This document shows positions 54,995-64,000 of a stretch of 64,000 bases of DNA, piece by piece. The stretch is from positions 1,552,501 to 1,616,500 of the forward strand of contig NC_084922.1 of NCBI RefSeq assembly GCF_958298935.1, written 5' to 3'. Below the pieces are notes generated by a model. It was given only the letters and a program-made list of their open reading frames with translations, made no database searches and was not told the DNA's origin. The stretch comes from Phragmites australis (Eukaryota > Streptophyta > Magnoliopsida > Poales > Poaceae). How positions within the stretch are numbered: position 1 is the stretch's first letter; each line of letters begins with the position of its first letter. The position numbers and the translations under genes were made by a program.

Positions 54995-57303
54995 TGTCAC
55001 ACCCCGAAAACCCTAACCTAGTCATTGAGCATACATACGCATCATGACATCACGCTTCATATATTTTGCTTTTGTTTTAAATATTTAAAAATATTTTAGA
55101 GACGTTACGTCATTGATCAACATGCATTCCCACCATATAATTATGAGTGATAAGTGTTTCAAAATAGTTAGGAAACCCCAAGACTATTTAGGAAGAATAA
55201 GGAAAGGAATTGGTAGATATGGGGAAAGAAAGAGAACTTTTAGCACGTGTGCCTAGCCCGCGGTATGATCGGCATTAGCCGTGGTCTGGCTGGCAGGGCT
55301 CATAACCCCCACTTAAGTCCTCCTTTTTACGCCCTCACTCCCTCTCTCTCACACCCATTTCTTCTTCCACCCAAAAACTGACAGGGAGAGGAAATCTCCA
55401 CCTCAACCATCACCGCGGCTGGAGATCGACTGAGAAAGACTTCCCCGAGCTCCTCCCCGTCGTCTTCCTTGCTGGAGAAACTTTCCACACGACCTTCTTC
55501 CACCTCGAGGCCAACCACCACCCCAGAGCCTGATCTTCGAATAGTAGCCTCCTCGGAGTCGAGCAACCCCTAGAAAGCTTCTCCTCACCAAGGTGAGACT
55601 TCCCTAACCATTTCCTCATCATTCCCAAGTTCCAACCGATCCCCCATTAGTTTAGACTTGAGCTCCACCCTAGCCATAGACATCATCCATGGGGTCCTCG
55701 AGTTTGGCCCCGTACATGTTGCTCAAACCACCCTAAATAAACTCTCCTAACCTTGTAGATTGTTTTGGTACCACTCTTGTTCGAAGGCATCGCCGGAGCC
55801 TTCGCTGGCAATCTCGTCGAGGTGACGTCGGCCAGGCCTAGCGGTCTGATCGCTACTAGGGTCAGTTTGACCACTGGGTTGTGACTTGGTCTGTCAAACT
55901 TCAAGTTAGACTCCAGAGTCAGAAGTCTAACCGTTAGACCCAGTGGTTTGACCTTCATGGGTTCAGTTTGACCGTTAGGTCTACTCAATACCGTTTTCTT
56001 TCCTGTTCAACTCCCACGGTCTGATCACCACCTGGGCTAGTCTGACCATCACCACTCAGTACCCATTGAGCTTAGGTTATCTCATACGAGGTTTAAACCT
56101 CTTCCAACACAATTGCTTAAGCGTTCTTCTGTAAATGTTGTCATGACATGTCACATTGCATCTCGTTCACAATCATGCATCATAAGCATACATCTTCATT
56201 CGTTTATTTATTCATTCGATGCATTCTTCCATTGTTTAGAGAGTGGCACGTTGACGGTTCAAGCAGTCGAGACCAATATCGAACCGGAGGTGTATGTAAG
56301 CAAAGCACCAAAGCAACAAGGTAAGCATCTAAGTATATTTCACCTTTATTTTGAATCTTGTGGTGTCTAATTTGATAACTTATCATTTTATGTATGTCGT
56401 GCATGTTTAGCGAGTCAATGTCGGGCTTTGTGGGTAGAACATATATTGATGCATTATTCCTACCTTGATTATTATGATTTTCATCATTGTAACCTAGGTA
56501 TAACCATGATAATTGTCAAACTTAAAATGAATGAGATGAGCTTAGCAAGCGGTCACCGGTATAAGTCGAGTGATGGTTCATTCATCGTTCGTGAGCTTTA
56601 GGGCTTACTGATATTTCACCAAAATAAATATGTTGGAATGATGAGATGTGAGAATGAGACTAGATTTAGGTGGGGGTTAGAGATGGTTCGGGAATGGATT
56701 CCCGAAGATCATAGTCACATCTAGATTGTTTAAGCACCGATCATTGGTGTCATTGGTTTAAGCACTTGTCTGTACTTTTCACAAATCCGAATATGGTAAA
56801 GATGAACCGAATACCTCTTATAGCTGCAATCATTTGGGCTTGAACGTCTACGGTGTAATTGGGAAGGCTTGTAGAAACACTTGAGGTTGCTCCAGGAGTA
56901 GATCTAAGTGGCCTCTGCACCGAGAGACGCATGTTCCAAACGGTCAGGGCTTAATTGGGAAAGGTTGTCACGGGTACCCCTCTTGCAATTTGATCAGTTG
57001 CTTGAGCCGCATGGTCTCATATTGTGTGGGTAAAGTAGTAGCCCTGTAGGGTATAAAATCAATTTGAATTTTCGCGTTCTCGGTCATGAGCACACTTATG
57101 TACATCCGCATCCATCGTAGAGTTTTCGATGTTGGGTTGTATGTGGTATGTTGGGAAGTGAGTTGTGTATGTCTATGTAAGAAGAGCACATTCTTGAGTT
57201 GATTATGTTTATGCTTATGTTATCACGATGGTATAATATAGGTTTTTGAGATATGTTAGGTGCTCACACTTTTGAGTCAATAAATTATTTTTGCGTGCAA
57301 ATT

Positions 57304-59106
57304 TGTCAGTGACATGGGAACCAGGGGTCCCCGAGTCCCGAGGCCAGGACAGCAGAGCGTCACGTGGCGCCCTCCCTCGGGGATTATCTCCCCGAGGCCC
57401 GAGAAGTACAAGTTCCGGGAGAGGGCGCTCGGGGCCATGAACAGTGGCCCCCAAGCACCCGAGTTCCCCGAGGCCCGAGAAGTACAAGTTTCGGGAGAGG
57501 GCGCTCGGGGCCATGAACAGTGGCCCCCAAGCACCCGAGTTCCCCGAGGACCCAAGAAGTACAGGTTCCGGGAGAGGACGCTTGGGGCTATGACCAGTGA
57601 CCCACGAGCACCCGAGTTCCCCGAGGAGCCGAGAAGTACAAGTTCCGGGAGAGGGCGCTCAGGGCCATGAACAGTGGTCTCTGAGCACCCGAGGACCTGA
57701 GAAGTACAAGTTCCGGGAGAGGGCGCTCAGGGCCATAAACAGTGGTCCCCGAGCACCCGAGTTCCCCAATGACCCGAGCAGTCATAGTTCTGGGAGAGGG
57801 CGCTCGGGACCATGAACAGTGACCCCCAAGCACCCGAGTTCCCCGAGGACCCGAAAAGTACAAGTTCCGGGAGAGGGCGCTCGGGGCCATGACCAGTGAC
57901 CCCCGAGCACCCGAGTTCCCCGAGGACCCGAGAAGTACAAGTTCCGGGAGAGGGCGCTCAGGGTCATGAACAGTGGTCCCTGAGCACCCGAGGATCTGAG
58001 AAGTACAAGTTCCGGGAGAAGGCACTCAGAGCCATGAACAATGGTCCTCGAGCACCCGAGTTCCCCAATGACCCGAGCAGTCATAGTTCTGGGAGAGGGC
58101 GCTCGGGGCCATGAACAGTGGTCCCCGATTACACGAGTTCCCCGAGGACTAAGAAAGGGCATATCCGGAAGAGAGTGATCGGGGCTATGAACAGTAGTCC
58201 CCGAGCACTCACAGTTCCCCAAGGACCTGAGAAGTCCTTCACTGGTGGTCCCCACAAGGGCTCAGCAGTGAGGTGTCAATTGGTGAGAGGTCTGATGCTG
58301 CATTTAAGAGGGAGCATGGCCTGTCACTTCCAACCACTCCCCCCACGCCTGCTGTCAGTCCCTGCCACAGCCTGACGGGGAGGCGTGGGGACATTTATGT
58401 TGCGGGTTCCATCGCGCGTCATCCGGCGCGCCTCGGGATATCGTCACAAGGCTCAAGGCATATCGCCTGCCGCTCTGCTGTGTCAGGTTCGCTCTGACCG
58501 GACGGGCACGCGGGGTGCTCGGTGGCTGCCCGGTGGTCCTTCTCCGCGGCACCCGCTAAAAAGCAGGATGATGATGACAGGACCGGACGGGGGCGCGTTT
58601 TCAACCCCCCCTGTCACGTCAGACTGCAGCACATGATGGCTGCTTTCCATTTATGGCGCTTTGGAACTCGCGCCATCCTTTCTAGGCACGCTAACCGTTC
58701 CGAAAGGTATAAAAGAGGGGCGGGCTCCTCGGAGAAGGACAACTCTGGATCGATAAACTGAACTGAGAAGATCAAGACACACAGAAGGCAACGACTTCTT
58801 CAAGACCGAGACAAGCTCACGAAGCTCTAGATTTAGACAAACATCCTTGTAACACAAGAGATCCTCATAGAGACATTCCCTGAGCATTTATAGCATATAC
58901 ACAGGAGTAGGGTATTACGCTCCGTGCGGACCGAACCTGTCTAAAATTCACAGAGTATTTATTTCCTCCTGCATCTGATCATCCAACCCCCTACATCTCA
59001 TTTACTCTCATTTATTTCACGTACGAGGTAGATTCAGAATCATCCCCCGACCGAGTCTCAAAAGAGGTCCCTCCGGATCCCCGCTTGTGGAGTTTATCCT
59101 CCGACA
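57304..59106 (+). mobile_element. nested solo LTR, 1.8 kb
   Basis: 1,803 bp starting TGTCAGTGACATGG and ending TTATCCTCCGACA, flanked by perfect 5-bp duplications AAATT (57299-57303 and 59107-59111). A TATA-like GTATAAAAG lies near 58,706-58,714, with probable leader sequence after it. No coding domain; the long frames on both strands at 57,280-58,250 come from the tandem array. Confidence 0.85.
57419..58190. repeat. tandem array with 299-bp higher-order unit
   Basis: The anchor GAGAGGGCGCTC (or variant) starts at 57419, 57495, 57572, 57649, 57717, 57794, 57871, 57948, 58016, 58093 and 58171. From 57572 the spacings 77, 68, 77, 77 repeat exactly twice, so four basic units form a 299-bp higher-order unit. 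GC-rich. Confidence 0.9.
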
Positions 59107-59301
59107 AAATTCATTTAACCTTGTAGCATGTTCCTTGCTACTCAATCCAAATGTAGGATCTTTGGAGTCAGATTATTATATATATCTATTATTGAGTAAG
59201 TCTTACAAGTATCTTTGTACTCACTTTGCTATTGTTGAATTTTTTTTACAGGTGAGGATAAAATAGTGTACGGTTACTTCATTCTCGCCGATGTCGGTGA
59301 C

Positions 59302-59700
59302 GGGTAAGAGTAGTGATGGGCTACTCGTGGTGACGGGATGGTGCCTTAGGGCAAATAGCACCATCTATTTTGTTGTGTATAAGTTGTTTTCGATTGCGTA
59401 ATAATATCAACAAGGTAGGACAAACTTGATGTATTTTGTTCCCCTAGTGTTCATTGATGTTACATTGATCTTTAAATTGTTGAACCTGTAATAACTTAAA
59501 GACTCATGGGCAAGAGTAATGGTGGGTTACTCATGGTGATGGGATGGTGCCTTAGGGAAAATGGCACCATCTATTCTGTTGTTTATAAGTTATTTTTCGT
59601 TGCGTAGTAATATCAACAAGCTATGATATAAACTTGATGTATTTTGTTCCTCCTAGTGTCCGTTAATGTTATGCTGCTTAAAGGCTTGTAATATATTGAC
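59302..59700. repeat. 206-bp tandem duplication
   Basis: GGGTAAGAGTAGTGATGGG at 59302 and GGGCAAGAGTAATGGTGGG at 59508 start two diverged copies that include GGGATGGTGCCTTAGGG and AACTTGATGTATTTTGTTCC. Confidence 0.85.
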
Positions 59701-59959
59701 ATTACTCATTCTTTATTTTTCTTTGATGTGATGAAGCTTATTGTAAAGGCATGTGTTTCGGTAGTTCCGATATGTGTTTTATAATCATTGGTGGTTGCGA
59801 TTGTTGTGGTGAGATGTGGGTTAGCACGTGGCGTGTTGAGGGACAAACGTGTGCTATCTCTCATCTTATTAAATGCTCGGCTAGTTTAACTATTTTTAAA
59901 CACTTTTCACTCATAATTATATGATGTGAATATAATTTGGATGGTTTCTCATAGATATT

Positions 59960-61990
59960 ACACAAGTAACTTGAGCTCTAGGAATATGGAATTGCAAGAA
60001 AGTAATTTGCACAGAGTAAATGAACTCAAGTAGACACACGACAAGAGAGACATTGAATTTTTTATCGTAGCCTCAAAGACTTGCCAATCTCCTTTAATCC
60101 ACATTGAGGAAAGCTCAAGTTTCTAACCGCTCCTTTATCAAGCCTTTCAATCTCACCTAGAAATTGCTCTTCACCGAGAGAGCTTGATTTTTAAGCCGGC
60201 TAGTCCAATGAGCCCTCCAAACCTCAATTCCACTAGAGTTCAAACTTCACCGCTACGGCGTGACGTGCACAAGATCTCTCACAAGCACACCGGGTCTTAT
60301 CACAAGATTCTTTGAGAAGATCATTGATTCCACCACCTCCAAACCGTCTAAGAGGCGGCAACCTACAAGAGTAACAAACCAAGACAAACTTAACCCTCAC
60401 CAAGTGTCTAACGCTCACTCATGAATGCAAATGCATTTGAATCTTACCTCTCAACCATCTCTATATGCAACACATGCACAAATATGTATGGAGGCTTTGC
60501 ATTAACACAAGAAGGCTCAATGGAGTGGTTACAGACTCTCTTAGCTGCTGGACACGAAGTATATATATGCCACATCTCCAAACTAGCCGTTATGCCCAAG
60601 ATGCCCCAAGAAATTATGTTTCTATGATCAGACCGTAGTACAAAACTCGGTCAAACCGTCACTCATGCAATGACTATAAATACTAACCATTACAACGCTT
60701 TTCGAACCTCCAGCAGTTAGACTGTAGTTGTGGTGGCGATAAGACCGCTAAGCAACTAGAGAACCGACCCTCTCTTAACACCCAACGATCAATCTGCAAC
60801 CTTGGCAGTAAGACGGACGTCCGCTCCAAGAAAACAATAAAACTCGATTAGCTCCAATGGTTAGACCGGCAACAGTAAAACCAACACCTCATATCAGCAC
60901 AACTGACACTTAGACGAACAGCCATAACTTTTAACTCTGATGTCTGATTTCGATAATCTTTGACTCTACAAAAAGCTTATTCAAAGGTTTACACATCCTA
61001 GTTGATTGCTTGCTTGGTCTTAGACACATTAAATCAAAACAAGAAACCCAGTCTAAAGATTGACCACAGGCATAAATGCATGAAATTCAACCGTTTGCAA
61101 AACAAATTCGCAAACACTTGTACCATGCCAAGGAGAGTATGCACATGCAAGATTGAGCTCATGGTAAAACCCAAGCATCACCTAGACCCCTCTTAGTAGT
61201 ATGCCATTCTATTTTAGCAAACCAATCTTTTCTCCACTAACCACTAAGACTGGCAAAATAAAAATATCCTATATTTTATACTTTTGTCTTGCGCAAATTC
61301 ACTTCGGGTCTAGCTTGATGCCCATCAACACATGATGTCCATTCCTTTTCTTTTCATCAAATCACTTGGCATCCATCAACTAATGATGTCCATCCACTTG
61401 CATTTCATCAAAACTTGATGCCGATCAGCACATGACTTCCATCTTCCATCTTTTCACCACATCATTCGAAGTCCATCGACACATGATGTTCTTTCATAAG
61501 GTAGCTTGATGCTCATCAGCATATGACACCATCTTTATCATCAATCCGGAATCACTATTCCACAATCTCATCTTGTTGATCATCCACTCATGATGCTAAT
61601 CCTTTTGCTTTTCACCAACTCACTTGATGTCTATCCACACATGACGTCACTTTGCCATCAATTCACAACCTCAGCTTGTTGATTCTTAATATATGAGCTA
61701 TCAATCTTCTTTTGATGACAGAACTAAACCGAACACACCAACTTATAGAAATGACATCCTGTTATCATTAATCTTTAAAACTCACTGTAACACAACATTA
61801 GGGACCTATATCCTTCATCAGCCCACTCATCCCATACCTAGCTTAAAGCCTTTTTTCATGTGTGTTCACCCCTGCCTGACGCATGTCACAACAACCCTTT
61901 CATCCCGTTCGGCCCGCACACGGGGCGAGGCTCGCGTCGCGCCCTATCCCTGGAACATGACCGGTCGCCAGGGAGACTTCCCATAATGCA
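59960..61990. other. repeat-derived intergenic region
   Basis: No coding domain. The part 60,630-60,900 contains repeated AGACCG words like the GGTCTGACC-type words at 55,840-56,050 on the other strand. A degenerate 50-60 bp repeat follows. Confidence 0.5.
61305..61690. repeat. degenerate tandem repeat, GATGCCCATCAACACATGATG type
   Basis: About seven diverged units of 50-60 bp built on TTGATGYCCATC and ACACATGATGTCCAT words, for example near 61,316, 61,370, 61,420, 61,465, 61,508 and 61,628. Confidence 0.7.
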
Positions 61991-62701
61991 AGTATTCTAT
62001 TATAGAATAGATTCCATCTTTACTACAAATTCAACTTAATGAAGCGCTAGAGGATGTCTTCCTTCAATGATTTCATTTTTAACAAATTGACCGATTCATA
62101 TGCCAGAGACCACAACGTCCGACTACTAAATGAGCAGAGCTCTGTTGCATATGTAGCTGCTTCTGCATGCAAGTCGCACCACACAACACGCATGCATGCG
62201 GCTACATGACTTAACATATGCAACATGACAGATTAATTATAAAAAAAGTGTACGGTCCAGATCAATACAATTTTAGGTTTGACATTTCGATGCATCCAAG
62301 CGTCTAGCCTGCCATCATCAGCCAAGTGTGAGCTACCGATAAACAAGTTTAAAGTCCCTCCATCGCGCATTTCAATTCCATGCCATACTAATTAAGACAA
62401 ACCAAGCAACAAAATGGCGCCCTCGAATATCCTGCTTTTCTTGACTACTATGAGAAGTAGAACAATTGTACGCTACTAATATCAACAAACAAATCACACA
62501 ACAAAGCAGATGTATCCCCCCAAAATTACAATTACATCGAACAACACAATCTAAACCAATTAATCTGAACAGCAGTGCATGCTTGTTTGTTCTTTTTGGG
62601 TCGTTTCCTTTCCATTCCCCTCTACAATGATCAACACGCAGCTGCCCCCTCGTATGCGAACAATCTGTACCGGCCGGCCGGCCGGCATGGGCCGGATGAT
62701 C
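61991..62701. other. 3' flank of GDSL copy 4
   Basis: AT-rich with no gene seen. It probably holds the 3' UTR of the GDSL gene in its last 200 bp or so; a GGCCGGCCGGCCGGC run lies at 62,671-62,686. Confidence 0.5.
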
Positions 62702-62937
62702 TTAACGGTGGTTGCTGTTCTCGAGGATTGGCGGGTCGGCGAAGGGCCCGTAGAGCCAGCCCTTGGCGATGTGGCCGTAGGACGCCTCGGTGAGGTGGAT
62801 GCCGTCCCAGCTCCAGTGGTTGGAGGGGTCGTCGCATGCGTACGCGCCGGGGTCGCCGCACTTGGAGGTGAGGTTGAAGTTGTACTCGCCCACCCCAGGC
62901 GCACCGCAGCACGCCCGCGGCGTCTGCCGAAGGAATC
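62702..62937 (-). CDS. GDSL esterase/lipase copy 4, last exon only
   Basis: Exon 5 starts at 62937 after TTTTGCAG, in phase 1 like exon 5 of copies 1 and 2, and ends with TAA at 62702-62704 (236 nt). It encodes [39 protein letters not shown] (with the DxxH Asp and His intact), then GPFADPPIL. No exon 4 is seen up to 64,000. Copy 2 has a 1.2-kb intron 4, so the rest may lie beyond the right edge. I see no lesion in this exon. Whether the gene is whole cannot be judged from this window. Confidence 0.85.
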
Positions 62938-64000
62938 CTGCAAAAACACGGCCAGGACGTCGTATCAGGCTCCGGCTACGAGGTGAAACCGACGCGCGGT
63001 CCACGGAAAGGCTATTGCGGCTGAAGCCCGAACAGAATCGAAGCTTGGGCCCAAGGCTTAATCATGCATCAGATAGAGAGAGACAGAGAGAGAGAGAGAG
63101 ACAGAGAGAGAACTATGTGCCCATGTCATCGTGCATGTCAGCATTCGTATAGATAAGATTGACCAGGGAATATGTGATATGAATTGCTGAATTGAATCTT
63201 TTGTTTGATTCCAACCCGGATTGCCCGGATCACAGCGTGTGTCAAACTTCGACTCCTCTTTTGACTGCCTCTTCTTCCGTGCGAGGATAATGGACAAGAA
63301 ATATATTAATTCCAGACAGAAGGCAATGCCTTTACGGTATACGTCGTCTTGGACTAATTAAGCATCCACGTTTGATAACGTGTAGGGTGTGGCATGGATG
63401 GCGACTTGGGCATGATACATTAGCTGGATTGAAATTGATACTGGCTGCTTATGATTTCCAACAGTTTTGGACTATTCGGACCGAATATGTGATCATGATC
63501 AATGCAGAAACTGCGCACCAAATACGTACTTGTTCAATCCTTTTTTCTCAAATAGTTGCTTAATCATATCTGTTAGTTGTATCGACTGGTCGTTTTCTTG
63601 TTAATATATATATTTTTTAAAATCGTTTATACCATGAGGAGCAAGTTGGCTGAATCATGAGTGGGCCATATCTTATCGCTGAATGATTAGGAACAGTTGT
63701 AGGAGAATCCTCCAAAAGAAGAAGCTGAACATGCCAAATGGAAAACTCCAAAGTCAATATACAGGTGTAAGCTAAGCATGGCCTTACACGTTGCTGCGTT
63801 GTTTTATTGGCCCTTTGTACTTCCCTTCGTCCCTAGTGATACTTCTTTTTTCGTAACAAGTGTGCTTAATTAAACCTGATGGTTGAGAAGATGGAGCTTG
63901 GAAAAAGTCTTCTCGTGTGGCGATTGACATGGTCACATGCGGTGTGATCACAGGCTCTATATTCAAACCGATTCCACAAATCTTTTCAAAAATATTCGAG
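62938..64000 (-). other. probable intron 4 of GDSL copy 4
   Basis: At least 1.06 kb upstream of exon 5 without exon sequence. It includes an (AG)n run at 63,072-63,110 and a TATATATA run near 63,605. Confidence 0.5.

Larger units (their letters stand above)
54995..59953. mobile_element. LTR-like or DNA element with nested solo LTR
   Basis: Starts TGTCACACCCCG, an end typical of Ty3 LTRs. The candidate right boundary near 59,953 rests only on flanks GATAC (54990-54994) and GATAT (59954-59958). No protein domain is seen. A 37-bp inverted repeat (55134-55170 versus 59887-59923, 35 of 37 matching) links the two sides across 4.7 kb. A solo LTR (57304-59106) interrupts it, and a 206-bp tandem duplication follows. 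Confidence 0.45.

Noticed and set aside
57277..58255. Long overlapping open frames on both strands (up to 157 codons)
   Set aside because: They follow from the GC-rich tandem array in the solo LTR; the translated peptides are just repeats in several frames, with no start context or splice sites.
61305..61690. Regularly spaced repeats, considered as a CRISPR array
   Set aside because: Units are degenerate, spacers are not unique and of equal length, and the window is a plant nuclear genome.

Overview
This is nuclear DNA of a grass (Poaceae). Split genes with GC-rich exons and canonical introns lie in a background of AT-rich intergenic DNA, Copia and Ty3 LTR retrotransposons, solo LTRs, Mutator-like elements (MULEs) and MITEs. 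There is no bacterial or organellar signature. I cannot name the species.

Four host loci can be supported. At 20,028-23,009 (+) lies an intact five-exon TRICHOME BIREFRINGENCE-LIKE (PC-esterase, DUF231) gene. The others are a degraded tandem cluster of GDSL esterase/lipase genes, all on the minus strand: an intact copy (24,178-25,688), a second intact copy (30,940-33,567), rearranged exon fragments of one or two dead copies (52,143-53,575), and the last exon of a copy that runs off the right edge (62,702-62,937). The two intact paralogues share intron positions and identical lengths for exons 2, 3 and 4 (216, 149 and 274 nt). Transposon insertions have spread the cluster over 40 kb.

Layout. 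1-4,800: intergenic, with a candidate solo LTR and a MITE. 4,807-10,155: MULE-I, with 770-bp terminal inverted repeats (TIRs), a broken transposase and an open reading frame for a plant mobile domain (PMD) protein. 10,818-11,350: a second MITE. 11,685-18,616: MULE-II, with a perfect 9-bp target duplication, a different TIR family, and again transposase followed by PMD on one strand, plus a third gene and a 157-bp tandem array. 20,028-25,783: the TBL and first GDSL genes. 28,500-30,725: 5'-truncated Copia. 30,940-33,567: second GDSL gene. 33,873-39,201: full-length but decayed Copia, 305 bp upstream of that gene's ATG. 39,975-42,891: a 2.9-kb solo LTR. 45,780-51,776: Ty3 remnant split by a nearly complete Copia element. 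52,143-54,214: GDSL fragments, a poly(A) retroposon and a MITE. 54,995-about 59,953: a repeat containing a nested solo LTR with a higher-order tandem array. 60,000-62,700: repeat-derived DNA. 62,702-64,000: last exon and intron of the fourth GDSL gene.

The most interesting observation is the pair of unrelated MULEs 1.5 kb apart. Each carries a PMD gene directly downstream of its transposase. Each has subterminal arrays of palindromes (GTCRCGCCA-N7-TGGCGYGAC in MULE-I, TTCGGCAC-N5-GTGCCGAA-like in MULE-II) spaced mostly at about 30 bp. In MULE-I the PMD frame is open while the transposase is broken. All identities, domain calls and splice sites were read by eye; no search or alignment program was run.
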